Assembly: GCF_001975705.1 (NCBI RefSeq)
Contig: NZ_CP015093.1
Coordinates: 3,790,501-3,854,500, forward strand
Direction: 5' to 3'
DNA length: 64,000 bases
Source of the DNA: Salipiger abyssi
Lineage (GTDB): Bacteria > Pseudomonadota > Alphaproteobacteria > Rhodobacterales > Rhodobacteraceae
In this document: positions 45,099 to 54,515 of the stretch, one piece after another
Layout of the letters: each line of letters begins with the position of its first letter
Position numbering within the stretch: the stretch's first letter is position 1
Translations under genes and position numbers: made by a program
Notes under the pieces: generated by a model
What the model saw: only the letters and a program-made list of their open reading frames with translations
Told to the model about the DNA's origin: nothing
Databases searched by the model: none

Positions 45099-45973
45099 GC
45101 CCGACCCTGAAAGCCGTGCTCTGGATGTCCGGGGCCATCGTCTCGTTTACCAGCATGGCCGTGGCCGGGCGCGAGGTCAGCCTCGATCTCGATACGTTCG
45201 AGATCCTGCTCTATCGCTCTCTGATCGGCGTGCTGATCGTGACCTCGGTGCTCTTTGCCACCGGGCGGCGGGACGAGATCTCCACCCGGCATTTCCGGCT
45301 GCATGTGATCCGCAACCTCAGCCATTTCGCCGGCCAGAACTTCTGGCTCTATGCGGTCACGGTGATTCCGCTGGCGCAGGTCTTTGCGCTGGAATTCACC
45401 TCGCCGCTCTGGGTCATCCTGCTGTCGCCGCTGGTGCTGGGCGAGCGGCTGACACCGAGCCGCGCCCTAGCGGCGGCGATGGGGTTCGTCGGTGTGCTCA
45501 TCGTCGCGCGGCCCACGCCCGAGACCATCAATGCCGGGCTGATCTGCGCGGCGCTGGCGGCGGTGGGCTTTGCGGGCTCGGCGGTCTACACGCGCCGGCT
45601 TACCCGCAGCGTCAGCATCGGCTGCATCCTGTTCTGGCTGGCGGTGACGCAATCGGTCTTCGGCCTGATCTGCGCCGGGTTCGACGGCGATATCGCGTTG
45701 CCCGCCGCCACAAGCTGGCCCTGGGTTCTGCTGATCGCGGTGGCCGGGCTGGTGGCGCATTTCTGCCTGACGACCGCGCTCAGCCTCGCGCCGGCGCCGG
45801 TGGTGATGCCCATCGACTTCACCCGCCTTCCCGTTGTTGCGCTGGTGGGAATGGCACTCTATGGTGAGGCCTTGGATCCGTATGTTTTCATAGGTGCCGC
45901 CGTTATTTTCGGCGCCAATTACTACAACATCCTTCGCGAAACGCGCCCGCACTTCGCCGCGCCCGGTCAGTGA
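45095..45973 (+). CDS. DMT-superfamily (EamA) exporter
   Basis: 292 residues with about ten membrane spans in two EamA repeats; ALEFTSPLWVILLSPLVLGERLTPSRALAAAMGFVGV in the first repeat is typical (residues about 90-130). It is an inner-membrane permease, probably for amino acids or small metabolites, with direction unknown. Start ATG overlaps the ABM gene (ATGA). No ligand can be read from the sequence. Confidence 0.88.
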   Translation: MSPTLKAVLWMSGAIVSFTSMAVAGREVSLDLDTFEILLYRSLIGVLIVTSVLFATGRRDEISTRHFRLHVIRNLSHFAGQNFWLYAVTVIPLAQVFALEFTSPLWVILLSPLVLGERLTPSRALAAAMGFVGVLIVARPTPETINAGLICAALAAVGFAGSAVYTRRLTRSVSIGCILFWLAVTQSVFGLICAGFDGDIALPAATSWPWVLLIAVAGLVAHFCLTTALSLAPAPVVMPIDFTRLPVVALVGMALYGEALDPYVFIGAAVIFGANYYNILRETRPHFAAPGQ

Positions 45974-46078
45974 CGTACCAGCGGCCAATGTATTTTATTG
46001 CGAGCGCACCCGCAGGCCGGTGAGACCCCGCGCCTGTGACGGTCCCGACGGGGGAGCGACGTTCTGGGAGAGGGCAGA

Positions 46079-47227
46079 ATGAAATCGTCACTGATCGGGG
46101 CCGCAGCACTGGCTGTCGCGGGAAGCACGGCGCAGGCGGGCGGAATCGAGCGGTCGCCGCAATCTGCGATGATCCTTTACGAGACAGGCAATCTGCTGCA
46201 ATTCAGCCTGGCTTATATCGAGCCGGAGCTGACCGGCGAGAACGTCTCGCCGCCCTTCCCGCCGCAGACGCTCGGCACGCTGACCGACAGTATCGTGCTG
46301 CCCACCTTCGCACTGAAATTCGATCTGTCCGAGCGGCTGGCACTGGCCTTTCGCTATGAAAAACCCTTTGGCGCCGATGTGACCTATGAGGACGGCAACG
46401 TGCCCTTCGGCGGCACCGTCGCGCAGGCGCATACCCAGTCACTTACTGCGCTGATGCGCTACCGGTTCAACGAGAATTTCAGCGTGTTCGGCGGGCTGCG
46501 CATGCAGCAGGCGGGCGGCAATATCGACCTGCGCGGCGCCGCCTATGGGCCGCTCAGCGGCTATTCGGTGGATCTCGACGATGCGGTGGGCCATGGCTAC
46601 GTGCTTGGCGCCGCGTATGAAATTCCCGATATCGCACTGCGCGTGGCGCTCACCTACAATTCCGCGATCTCCCATGACATGAAATCGCACGAGACAGGGC
46701 CGCTGGTGGACCCGGACGGGCCCGGCCCGCTGCCGCCGATGCCACTGCTCAACGGAGTCAGCACCACCGAGGTGAAGACACCGGAAAGCTGGAACCTCGA
46801 ATTCCAGACCGGCATCGCGCCCGATACGCTGCTCTTCGGCTCGGTGCTCTATGTCAAACACACGCAGTTCCGCGTCGATGCCGAAAGGTTCGTCGCGGTC
46901 GCGCAGGAAGGTCTGATCGACCTCGACGACACCACCACCTATACGCTGGGCCTCGGGCGCCGCTTCAACGACCGCGTGTCCGGCGCGGTGAGCGTGATCT
47001 ACGAGGCGCCGGGCGACAAGCTGCTCTCGCCGCTCTCGCCCACCATCGGCTTTACCCAGCTGCGGCTGTCGGGGTCTTATGCGGTCAACGACAAGGTAAC
47101 GCTGTCCGGCGGGCTCGGGCATATCTGGCTCGGCGACGGTCAGCCGCAGACCGGCGACACCGCCCGCGCCGATTTCACCGACAACACCGCATGGGCGCTG
47201 GGACTGCAACTCTCCTATCGTTTCTGA
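46079..47227 (+). CDS. divergent FadL/OmpP1-type outer-membrane porin
   Basis: 382 residues, signal peptide ending near STAQA-G at residue 21. It then runs as an amphipathic strand-rich barrel ending LQLSYRF, with the terminal Phe of outer-membrane porins. The N-terminal ERSPQSAMILYETGNLLQFSLAY block (residues about 25-47) is the FadL-family plug/hatch of the roseobacter subgroup. It differs clearly from the FadL gene at 39769. GGGAGAGGGC precedes ATG. A hydrophobic substrate is likely. Nothing in the sequence fixes it. Confidence 0.85.
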   Translation: MKSSLIGAAALAVAGSTAQAGGIERSPQSAMILYETGNLLQFSLAYIEPELTGENVSPPFPPQTLGTLTDSIVLPTFALKFDLSERLALAFRYEKPFGADVTYEDGNVPFGGTVAQAHTQSLTALMRYRFNENFSVFGGLRMQQAGGNIDLRGAAYGPLSGYSVDLDDAVGHGYVLGAAYEIPDIALRVALTYNSAISHDMKSHETGPLVDPDGPGPLPPMPLLNGVSTTEVKTPESWNLEFQTGIAPDTLLFGSVLYVKHTQFRVDAERFVAVAQEGLIDLDDTTTYTLGLGRRFNDRVSGAVSVIYEAPGDKLLSPLSPTIGFTQLRLSGSYAVNDKVTLSGGLGHIWLGDGQPQTGDTARADFTDNTAWALGLQLSYRF

Positions 47228-47307
47228 CAGGGCGGGCACGGCCTGTTTGACGCCGCCTGTCCGCATGTTTACCTGTGTGGCCCGGACGAGTCAGAGGAGC
47301 CCCGCCG

Positions 47308-48165
47308 ATGCGTTACGAAACCGCGAAGGATTGGCGTGCGGCCCCGCGCAAGCGCGTCGTGCTGTTTGCCATGTCCGGTCTGGGCAAAACCCATGTCTCC
47401 TCGATCCTGCGCGAGGGCGGAGACTGGTTCCACTACTCGATCGATTACCGCATCGGCACCCGCTACATGGGCGAATACATTGCCGACAATGCCAAGCGCG
47501 AGGCGATGAAGGTGCCCTTCCTGCGCGAGCTGCTGCTGACGGACTCGATCTATATCGGCGCCAATATGAGCTTTCACAATCTCAAGCCGGTTTCGGCCTA
47601 TCTCGGCAAGCCCGGCGACCGGGACAAGGGCGGCCTGCCGATGGAGACCTATCTCCAGCGCCAGGAACAGTTCCGCCGCGCCGAAGAGCAGGCGCTGCTC
47701 GACACCAGCTTTTTCATCAACCGCGCCGAAGAGCTTTACGGCTATCCGCATTTCATCTGCGATACCGGCGGCTCGATCTGCGAATGGGTCGATCCCGAAG
47801 ACCCCGAAGATCCGATTCTGACCGATCTCAGCAGCGAGGCGCTGATGGTCTGGATCCGCGGCAGCGAGACCCATACCGAAGAGCTGGTGGCACGGTTCGA
47901 CAAGGCTCCCAAGCCGATGGCTTACCAGCCGGAATTCCTTGCCGACGCCTGGGCGCGCTATCTGCACGAGACCGGCGTGGCCGAATCCCGGGTCGACCCC
48001 GACGCCTTTATCCGCTGGGCCTATGCCCAGGCGCTGGCCCACCGCCAGCCGCGTTACGAGGCGATGGCGAAGAACTGGGGCGTCACGGTCGATGCCGCCG
48101 ACATGGCCAGCGTGCGCGACGAGGCCGATTTCGTCGAGGCAATTGCCGCAGCCATGCCCGCCTGA
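47308..48165 (+). CDS. P-loop ATPase/kinase of unknown function
   Basis: 285 residues. A Walker A-type loop FAMSGLGKTHVS (about 21-32) lies near the N-terminus. Next come conserved stretches YSIDYRIGTRYMGEYIADNAKRE and FICDTGGSICEW. The latter has an Asp-x-x-Gly-Gly resembling a nucleotide-kinase or dethiobiotin synthetase switch. There is no membrane segment. The family is conserved in roseobacters as an uncharacterised ATPase. Its layout, with an acceptor-type region in the middle, suggests a small-molecule kinase, but this is inference. It stands alone between the porin and a convergent gene. Confidence 0.7.
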   Translation: MRYETAKDWRAAPRKRVVLFAMSGLGKTHVSSILREGGDWFHYSIDYRIGTRYMGEYIADNAKREAMKVPFLRELLLTDSIYIGANMSFHNLKPVSAYLGKPGDRDKGGLPMETYLQRQEQFRRAEEQALLDTSFFINRAEELYGYPHFICDTGGSICEWVDPEDPEDPILTDLSSEALMVWIRGSETHTEELVARFDKAPKPMAYQPEFLADAWARYLHETGVAESRVDPDAFIRWAYAQALAHRQPRYEAMAKNWGVTVDAADMASVRDEADFVEAIAAAMPA

Positions 48166-48172
48166 GGCGCCC

Positions 48173-48736
48173 TCAGCAGGAGGAGATCACCTGCGCCAGC
48201 GCCCGCGACGAGCCGCGTAGCGTCGCATCTACCACCGCGATGCCGTCATAGGTCATCACCCGCACCCGCGACCCGCTTTGCAGCGCCTGAATCACCGGGG
48301 CGGAAAACGGCTGTGCCGATTCCGGCTGGTTGCGGCTGTTGGGGGCGAAACTCAGCGGAAAATCCTTCCCGTCCACCTCGACGATCATGCCGCGTTCACC
48401 CCCGTCGATGCCGATCACCCGCAGAAAGCTCTGCCCGCCGCCGCAGAAATAGTAGAGCCCGGTCTGTCCGCGGACGCCGTCGACCCCGGCATAGCCGACG
48501 CCCGCACCACTGCGCCCGGTCACCCATGCCTGGCTCGCATCCTGCGCCGGCTGTTGCCCGCCGCCCCCCGTGCAAGTGTCTCTGACACAAGCATTATACG
48601 CGGCACTGGCCGGATCGCCCTGCCCCGGCCCATAGAGGCAGGACCAGACACAGCGCTGTTCGTCGGAAATCTCGATCTGGGCGGCAACCACCGCCGGATA
48701 AATCAGACACATAGACAGAATGAACGGTTTCAACAC
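48173..48736 (-). CDS. secreted cysteine-rich protein of unknown function
   Basis: 187 residues with a signal peptide (MLKPFILSMCLIYPAVVAA, cleavage at about 19). The mature part has four early cysteines (RCVWSCLYG, ACVRDTC) that probably pair, a Gly/Gln-rich linker (about 62-75) and a C-terminal domain with YYFCGGGQSFLRV and VISSC. It has no catalytic motif that I recognise. GGAGG upstream of a GTG supports this start; continuing upstream gives an unlikely arginine-rich extension. It is convergent with the P-loop gene and divergent from metAA. Confidence 0.7.
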   Translation of the reverse strand: MLKPFILSMCLIYPAVVAAQIEISDEQRCVWSCLYGPGQGDPASAAYNACVRDTCTGGGGQQPAQDASQAWVTGRSGAGVGYAGVDGVRGQTGLYYFCGGGQSFLRVIGIDGGERGMIVEVDGKDFPLSFAPNSRNQPESAQPFSAPVIQALQSGSRVRVMTYDGIAVVDATLRGSSRALAQVISSC

Positions 48737-48868
48737 CGGAGAACCTCCTACATTTCGTGCAATACATCCTGAGAGCCTAGCAGAGTTCCCGCGTCGCGTC
48801 CTGCCCCCTTGAGCCCTCACCGGCACGGGTCTACACCATGCATTCCGCAACCAGTGACAGAGACCTCC

Positions 48869-49822
48869 ATGCCCATCATGCTGCCCTCCGACCTGCCCGC
48901 CTATGACATCCTCGACCGCGAGGGCGTCATGGTGATGTCAGAGGACAGCGCCTCGCGGCAGGATATCCGGCCGATCCGCATCGCGCTGCTCAACCTGATG
49001 CCGAAAAAGATCCAGACCGAGACGCAGTTCGCCCGGCTGATCGGCGCGACGCCGCTACAGATCGACTTTTCGCTGATCCGCATGACCGAGCATCAGACGC
49101 GCAACACCGCGCCCGAGCATATGGATGCGTTCTACCGCCCCTTCTCCGAGGTCGAGGCGACAGGCGAGACATTCGACGGGCTGATCATCACCGGCGCGCC
49201 GATCGAGCTGCTGGAGTTCGACGAGGTGAATTACTGGGACGAGCTGGTCCGCATCTTCGAATGGACCCAGACCCATGTGCATTCGACCTTTGGCGTTTGC
49301 TGGGGTGGCATGGCGATGATCAACTATTTCCACCAGGTGCCCAAGCATGCGCTCGATCACAAGGCGTTCGGCTGCATCAAGCACCGCAATCTCGATCCTT
49401 CCTCGCCCTTCCTGCGCGGCTTTTCCGACGAGTTCGTGATGCCCGTCTCGCGCTGGACCGAGATCCGCCGCTCCGAGGTCGAGGCTGCCGGGCTCTCGGT
49501 GCTGCTCGAGTCCGACGAGACCGGCCCGGCGCTGGTCGAGGATGCGTGTCACCGCGCGCTCTATATCTTCAACCATCTGGAATACGATTCCGGCACGCTG
49601 AAGGAAGAGTACGACCGTGACGTGCTGGCGGGCAAACCGATCAACGTCCCGGCGAATTACTACCCCGACGACGATCCCAGCCGGACGCCGCGCAACCGCT
49701 GGCGCAGCCACGCGCATCTGCTTTACGGCAACTGGATCAACGAGATCTACCAGACCACGCCCTTCGACCCCGCCCGCATCGGTCTGGAAAAGACCGACTG
49801 GCGCCGCATCCTGGCGCCCTGA
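48869..49822 (+). CDS. metAA: homoserine O-acetyltransferase, MetA family
   Basis: 317 residues of the MetA family, which acylates homoserine in methionine synthesis. [18 protein letters not shown] is present, the nucleophile Cys is in STFGVCWGG, and the catalytic His and Glu are in the [10 protein letters not shown] region. At the acyl-CoA-selecting position there is Glu113 in [10 protein letters not shown], where E. coli MetA has Gly. A Glu there goes with acetyl-CoA, so the enzyme should use acetyl-CoA (MetAA) despite the common 'succinyltransferase' label. Paired function with metF at 31566 in the same pathway. The downstream hydrolase reading frame begins three bases after the stop. Confidence 0.93.
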   Translation: MPIMLPSDLPAYDILDREGVMVMSEDSASRQDIRPIRIALLNLMPKKIQTETQFARLIGATPLQIDFSLIRMTEHQTRNTAPEHMDAFYRPFSEVEATGETFDGLIITGAPIELLEFDEVNYWDELVRIFEWTQTHVHSTFGVCWGGMAMINYFHQVPKHALDHKAFGCIKHRNLDPSSPFLRGFSDEFVMPVSRWTEIRRSEVEAAGLSVLLESDETGPALVEDACHRALYIFNHLEYDSGTLKEEYDRDVLAGKPINVPANYYPDDDPSRTPRNRWRSHAHLLYGNWINEIYQTTPFDPARIGLEKTDWRRILAP

Positions 49823-49825
49823 GCG

Positions 49826-50776
49826 GTGGCGCTGAAGCTGCTGATCGGCTTTGTCGCGCTGGCGGTCCTGCTGGCCGCCGCCACGCTCTGGACCGCCGCG
49901 CGCCGTGAGGCGCAGGCCGAGCGCAGCCACCCGCCCGAGGGCCGCTTTGTCGAGGTCGACGGCCACAAGGTCCATTACGTCATGCGCGGCTCCGGCCCCG
50001 ATCTGGTGCTGATCCACGGCGCCAGCGGCAGCCTGCGCGACTGGAGCTTCGAGGCCATCGACCGGCTCAGCCGCGACTACCGCGTCATCGCCTTCGACCG
50101 CCCCGGCCTCGGCTACACGCCGCGGCTGGACGCGGACGGCGCGTCGCTGCGCGAGCAGGCGGCGCTGCTCGCGGCGGCGGCGGACAGGCTCTGCGCCGAG
50201 CGGCCCATCGTGCTCGGCCAGTCCTATGGCGGCGCGGTGGCGCTGGCCTGGGCGGTGCAGCGGCCGAAACGGGTCGCGGCGCTGGTGCTGCTGGCGGCGG
50301 CCTCGCATCCCTGGGACACGCCACTGCCGCGCTTCTAAAAACTAACCTCCGGGCCGCTGGCGCCGGTGCTCGTGCCGCTGCTCACCGCCTGGGTGCCCGA
50401 CCGCGTGGTCGAGGAGGCCATCGCCGAGGTCTTTGCGCCGCAGGCACCGCCGCCGGGCTATGCCGAGCATATCGGCGCAGGCCTCACCCTGCGCCGCGAC
50501 AGCCTGCGCGAAAACGCCCTGCAACGGGCCGGCCTGCTGGGCGAGATCGAGGAGCTGCACAAGCAGTACCCGCGCCTCACCCTGCCCATCGAGGCGGTGC
50601 ATGGCAGCGCCGACACCACCGTCGGCCTGCCGATCCATTCCGCGCCACTCGCCCGCCGCGTGCATGCCGCGCGGCTGACCATCCTGCCCGGCATCGGTCA
50701 CGCCCCGCAGCATGTGGCCAGTGCCGAAATGGATGCCGCCATCGCCCGCGCCGCCACACGCGCGGGTTTGCGTTAA
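49826..50776 (+). pseudogene. alpha/beta hydrolase interrupted by an in-frame TAA
   Basis: One reading frame of 316 codons with a TAA at 50336-50338 where the surrounding sequence expects Tyr (…PLPRF-stop-KLTSGPLAPV). No frameshift is needed: the frame downstream continues the family. The N-terminal part (to 50335) has a membrane anchor and the nucleophile Ser in GQSYGG. The Asp of HGSADTTVG and the His of GIGHAPQH lie after the stop. The truncated 170-residue product therefore lacks two of the three catalytic residues. A TAC or TAT changed by one base (or a sequencing error) explains it. GTG start, directly after metAA. Confidence 0.8.
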
Positions 50777-50827
50777 TCGCTTTCACATCCCATATTGCAG
50801 TACAAAACAACGAGTAGGACCTTCACC

Positions 50828-51697
50828 TTGACCCTGCCCTTCGACGGCGCCATCAGCGCCTTTTTCGAGAACGACGCGCCGGAAGAGATCCGCAACACGC
50901 TGAAGCGCGCCGACAAGGACGAGATCCTCTCCAGCTCCTACCCCTATTCCGAGGAGATGAAGAAAAAGGCCTATCAGAAAGAGATGGATGCGCTCCAGAT
51001 CGAACTGGTCAAGATGCAGCGCTGGGCCAAAGCCACCGGCCAACGCGTCGCCATGGTCTTCGAGGGCCGCGACGCCGCCGGCAAGGGCGGCACGATCAAG
51101 CGCTTTCGCGAAAACCTCAACCCGCGCGGCGCCCGGGTGGTGGCGCTGTCGAAACCCTCCGATACCGAGGCGACGCAATGGTATTTCCAGCGCTATATCG
51201 ACCATCTGCCGGCGGGCGGCGAGATCGTTTTCTACGACCGCAGTTGGTACAATCGCGGCGTGGTGGAAAAGGTCTTCGATTTCTGCACCGAGGCGCAGCG
51301 CGAGCATTTCTTCGCCCAGGTGGTGGAGTTCGAGAAGATGCTGGTGGAGGAGGGCATCCGCGTCTTCAAGTTCTGGCTCAATGTCGGCCGCGCCGAACAG
51401 CTCCGCCGCTTCATGGACCGCGAACGCGATCCGCTGAAACAGTGGAAACTGAGCTGGATCGATGTCGAGGGGCTGAAGAAATGGGACGCCTACAGCGCCG
51501 CGATTTCCGAGACGCTCTCGCGCTCGCATTGCCCCGAGGCGCCCTGGACGGTGATCCGCTCCGATGACAAGAAACGCGCCCGACTGGCGGCGATCCGCCA
51601 TGTGCTGAGCCATCTCGATTACGAGAACAAGGACGAGAAGGCGGTGGGCGCGACGGATACCAAAATCGCCGGGGGCCCCGAGCTCTGGGAAAGCTGA
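50828..51697 (+). CDS. ppk2: polyphosphate kinase 2
   Basis: 289 residues from this TTG start. PPK2 features: Walker [11 protein letters not shown] (residues 80-89), Walker [12 protein letters not shown], and the lid [15 protein letters not shown]. It transfers phosphate between polyphosphate and nucleoside diphosphates, mainly GDP in roseobacter relatives. Domain length and single-domain form put it in class I. The start could also lie 33 bases upstream; AGGA sits before the chosen TTG. Its stop overlaps the ATG of the TetR gene. Confidence 0.92.
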   Translation: MTLPFDGAISAFFENDAPEEIRNTLKRADKDEILSSSYPYSEEMKKKAYQKEMDALQIELVKMQRWAKATGQRVAMVFEGRDAAGKGGTIKRFRENLNPRGARVVALSKPSDTEATQWYFQRYIDHLPAGGEIVFYDRSWYNRGVVEKVFDFCTEAQREHFFAQVVEFEKMLVEEGIRVFKFWLNVGRAEQLRRFMDRERDPLKQWKLSWIDVEGLKKWDAYSAAISETLSRSHCPEAPWTVIRSDDKKRARLAAIRHVLSHLDYENKDEKAVGATDTKIAGGPELWES

Positions 51698-52314
51698 TGG
51701 GCAAGCGCGGCTATCATCACGGCAATCTGCGCCAGGCGCTCGTCGATGCGGCGCTGGCGCTGATCGAGCAGAAGGGGCCGACCGGCTTCACCCTGTCCGA
51801 GGCGGCGAAACAGGCCGGCGTCACCCCGGCGGCGGTCTATCGCCATTTCGCCGGGCGCGAGGATCTGATCGCCGAGGCCGCCCGCCAGGGCTATGCGATC
51901 TTCGCCGATGTGATGCAATACGCCTATGACAAGGGCCAGCCCTCGGCGCTGGCCGCCTTCGAGGCCACGGGCCGCGCCTATCTCGCCTTCGCGCGCAAAT
52001 ATCCCGGCCATTACATCGCCATGTTCGAAAGCGGCATCTCGGTGAACCATTCGCCCGAGCTGGCCGCGGTCTCGGCCCGCGCCCGCGGCGTGCAGGAACG
52101 CGCCGCCGCCGAGCTGTCGCAACATATCCCGCCCGGCAAACGCCCGCCGCCCACCATGGTCTCGGCGCATATCTGGGCGCTCTCCCACGGCGTGGTCGAG
52201 CTTTTCGCCCGCAACTCGCCCGGCACCCAGTCGCCTTTCCCGCCCGAAGCGCTGCTCGAATCCGGCATCGGCATCTATCTGCGCGGTCTCGGACTGCTGC
52301 CGCCCGACACCTGA
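51697..52314 (+). CDS. TetR/AcrR-family transcriptional regulator
   Basis: 205 residues. The N-terminal HTH (residues about 8-52, YHHGNLRQALVDAALALIEQKGPTGFTLSEAAKQAGVTPAAVYRHFAGREDL) is followed by a ligand domain of the WHG type (C-terminal about 85-190). It is translationally coupled to ppk2 by a four-base overlap, so it may control polyphosphate metabolism. Its ligand is unknown. A repeat element follows it. Confidence 0.88.
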   Translation: MGKRGYHHGNLRQALVDAALALIEQKGPTGFTLSEAAKQAGVTPAAVYRHFAGREDLIAEAARQGYAIFADVMQYAYDKGQPSALAAFEATGRAYLAFARKYPGHYIAMFESGISVNHSPELAAVSARARGVQERAAAELSQHIPPGKRPPPTMVSAHIWALSHGVVELFARNSPGTQSPFPPEALLESGIGIYLRGLGLLPPDT

Positions 52315-52348
52315 GGGCTTGGCGCCGCGCCCGGACGCCTGTAGGTCT

Positions 52349-52409
52349 TCCATTGGCCCTGAAATATCCCGGGGAGTCACGGCCCCGCCGTGACGGGGCA
52401 GCGCCCCAA
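52349..52409. repeat. intergenic hairpin repeat, copy 2 (partial)
   Basis: TTCCATTGGCCCTGAAATATCCCGGGG then a GTCACGG/CCGTGAC hairpin and GGGGCAGCGCCCC repeat the second half of the cluster at 18978-19041. A start codon within it extends the sulfotransferase frame by about 28 residues encoded by the repeat; this is not real coding sequence. (Motif given as positions 52350-52376 in part.). Confidence 0.65.
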
Positions 52410-52436
52410 CCCGGCCCGACCGTCAAAGCCCGCGAC

Positions 52437-53288
52437 ATGCCCCAGAAGACCTTCCTGCTCTGCCCCGGCGCCTCGAAATCCGGCACCACCTGGATCCGCA
52501 CCTATCTCGGCGCTGCCGAAGGCGCCGATATGGGCCCGCTTGGCGAGATGCAGGTCTGGGATGCGGCCACGGTGCCGGAAAAGGCGCATTTCCTCATGCC
52601 CTGCCCGCCCGCCTTCCGCCGCGTGCAATTCGCGTTGGCCCGCCGCCTCGGCCTGCCCCTGCGCGGCAAGGAGCTGCGCTGGTTTCTGCAACAGGATCTG
52701 ACGCGCTACATCCCCTATTTCACCGGGCTGCTCGCCCGTCCGGGGATCGGTCTCACCGGCGACGTGACCCCGGGCTATGCCGCGCTCTCCGCAGACACGC
52801 TGCGCCGCATCGACGAGGGCTTTGCCGCCGAGGGCGTGACGGTGAAAACCGTCTTCACCCTGCGCGACCCGATCGAACGCGCCTGGTCGCTGCTCAAGAT
52901 GTATCGCCGCAAGAGCAGGCTCTCGGAGGATCTCTCCGACCGCGAGGCATTCCTTGCGATCTTCGCCCCCGGCGGTCGCGGCACCACCGACCCGGACTAT
53001 CACGTCACGCTGACGCGGCTCGACGAGGTATTCCCGAAAAACCGCCAGTTCGTCACGCTTTACGAGACGCTCTTCACGCCGGAGACGATCACAGCGCTCT
53101 CCGCCTATATCGGCATTGCCGCCCGTCCCGAGGCCGGCGGCGCTGCGGTCAACGCCGCCGGCGACCGCAGCGCGCTGCCCGCAGGGCTGGCAGAGCAGGT
53201 CTTCCCGAGCTTTGCGAAAGACTATGAGACCGTGCTGAAACGGCTGCCCCAGGCGGAAACGCTCTGGCCGCACGCGCATCTGCTCTGA
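52437..53288 (+). CDS. sulfotransferase-fold protein
   Basis: 283 residues. The 5'-phosphosulfate-binding loop PGASKSGTTWIRTYL is at residues 10-24. The 3'-phosphate-binding block TLRDPIERAWSLLKM is near the middle. It should use PAPS to sulfate an unknown acceptor. The ATG at 52437 is preferred because the conserved strand-loop begins at once; the frame is open further upstream only through the intergenic repeat. There is no membrane segment. A sulfated envelope sugar or lipid is a likely product but cannot be shown. Confidence 0.85.
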   Translation: MPQKTFLLCPGASKSGTTWIRTYLGAAEGADMGPLGEMQVWDAATVPEKAHFLMPCPPAFRRVQFALARRLGLPLRGKELRWFLQQDLTRYIPYFTGLLARPGIGLTGDVTPGYAALSADTLRRIDEGFAAEGVTVKTVFTLRDPIERAWSLLKMYRRKSRLSEDLSDREAFLAIFAPGGRGTTDPDYHVTLTRLDEVFPKNRQFVTLYETLFTPETITALSAYIGIAARPEAGGAAVNAAGDRSALPAGLAEQVFPSFAKDYETVLKRLPQAETLWPHAHLL

Positions 53289-53301
53289 CCCCGCGCCGGC
53301 A

Positions 53302-53325
53302 GAGATTTTTCGTACGAAAAATCTC
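53302..53325. repeat. 24-bp perfect palindrome
   Basis: A perfect inverted repeat, AT-rich with centre TTTTTCGTACGAAAAA, lies 14 bases after the sulfotransferase stop. A 24-bp and a 20-bp perfect palindrome of another sequence occur at 61803-61846. It probably acts as a terminator hairpin in both directions. Confidence 0.7.
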
Positions 53326-53340
53326 AAGCCCCCCGGCAAA

Positions 53341-53369
53341 TGCAAAAGGGCCGCCCCAGCGGGCGGCCC
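53341..53369 (-). terminator. Rho-independent terminator of rplM-rpsI
   Basis: Read on the minus strand a perfect 9-bp GC stem GGGCCGCCC/GGGCGGCCC (53348-53356, 53361-53369) is followed by TTTTGCA, 26 bases past the rpsI stop. Confidence 0.75.
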
Positions 53370-53394
53370 TTCGCAATTCCGTATCGCAGAAATA

Positions 53395-53883
53395 TCAGCG
53401 CTTCGAGAACTGGAAGCTGCGGCGCGCCTTGCGCTTACCGAATTTCTTCCGCTCGACCACACGGCTGTCGCGGGTCAGGAAGCCTGCCGCTTTCAGCGCG
53501 CCGCGCAGCGACGGATCGTAAAGCTGGAGCGCTTTCGAGATACCGTGCTTGACCGCGCCGGCCTGACCGGAGAGGCCACCGCCCTTGACGGTCGCCATCA
53601 CGTCGAACTGGTCCTCAACACCGGCCACGGTGAAGGGCTGGCGCAGGATCATCTGCAGCACCGGACGGGCGAAATAGGTGTTCAGCTCCTTGCCGTTCAC
53701 CGTCACCTTGCCCGAACCCGGCTTGATCCAGACGCGGGCAACCGCGTCCTTCCGCTTGCCGGTGGCATAGGAGCGGCCCAGCTCGTCGCGGACGGGCTCG
53801 CGGGGTTCTTCGAGGATTTCCGGGGCGGCTTCGATGCCTGCGGCGGAACCCAGTTCTTCCAGAGAGTTGATCTGTTCGGCCAT
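53395..53883 (-). CDS. rpsI: 30S ribosomal protein S9
   Basis: 162 residues. The C-terminal RRSFQFSKR tail that reaches the P-site tRNA is present, as is the [14 protein letters not shown] block. Residues 1-30 (a Glu-rich extension) are longer than in E. coli S9, as is usual in alphaproteobacteria. It is cotranscribed with rplM two bases upstream. Confidence 0.98.
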   Translation of the reverse strand: MAEQINSLEELGSAAGIEAAPEILEEPREPVRDELGRSYATGKRKDAVARVWIKPGSGKVTVNGKELNTYFARPVLQMILRQPFTVAGVEDQFDVMATVKGGGLSGQAGAVKHGISKALQLYDPSLRGALKAAGFLTRDSRVVERKKFGKRKARRSFQFSKR

Positions 53884-53885
53884 GA

Positions 53886-54344
53886 TTACACCCGGGTGTT
53901 CTTTTTGTTCATCGACTTGACGTCCAGCACATCCGGCGTCTGCGCCTCGTGCGGATGCTCGGCGCCGGCATAGATGCGCAGGTTGGTCAGCTGCTGGCGC
54001 GCCAGACGGTTGCCCGGCAGCATGCGCTTGACGGCCTGGAAGACCACCCGCTCGGGATGCGCGCCTTCGAGGATCTGGGCCTTGGTGCGGGACTTGATGC
54101 CGCCCGGGTGGCCGGTATGCCAGTAGAAGTTTTCCTCACGCTTCTTGCCGGTCATCTGCACCTTGTCGGCGTTGATGACGATGACATTGTCGCCCATATC
54201 CATATGGGGCGTGAAGGTGGCCTTGTGCTTGCCACGCAGACGCATGGCGACGATCGAAGCGAGACGGCCGAGAACGACGCCTTCCGCGTCGATCACGATC
54301 CATTTCTTCTCGATGTCTGCCGGAGTCGCAGAGAAGGTTTTCAT
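53886..54344 (-). CDS. rplM: 50S ribosomal protein L13
   Basis: 152 residues, typical of L13: [46 protein letters not shown]. It starts the rplM-rpsI operon; the promoter is at 54407-54434. Ribosome large-subunit assembly protein. Confidence 0.98.
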   Translation of the reverse strand: MKTFSATPADIEKKWIVIDAEGVVLGRLASIVAMRLRGKHKATFTPHMDMGDNVIVINADKVQMTGKKREENFYWHTGHPGGIKSRTKAQILEGAHPERVVFQAVKRMLPGNRLARQQLTNLRIYAGAEHPHEAQTPDVLDVKSMNKKNTRV

Positions 54345-54406
54345 CGTGGGTGCCCTTGAGCTTGTAGTGACGGGGCCCGTGCGGGGGCCCGAATTCCGAT
54401 TGCGCG

Positions 54407-54434
54407 GTTATACGCGCCGGGAAACGCCAGTCAA
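54407..54434 (-). promoter_or_regulatory. rplM-rpsI promoter
   Basis: Minus strand: TTGACT (54429-54434), 16-bp spacer, TATAAC (54407-54412). Both hexamers match consensus at five of six positions. The start would be near 54400, giving a leader of about 56 nt. Confidence 0.65.
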
Positions 54435-54515
54435 GGGACACATATCCGAATTATAAAAGCAAAAACAGTCACTTAAAATTATGGTATCAATATACCCCAA
54501 ATTTCAGGGTAGTTT

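Noticed and set aside
52353..52436. An N-terminal extension of the sulfotransferase
   Set aside because: It is encoded by an intergenic repeat also found at 18978-19041, where no gene uses it.
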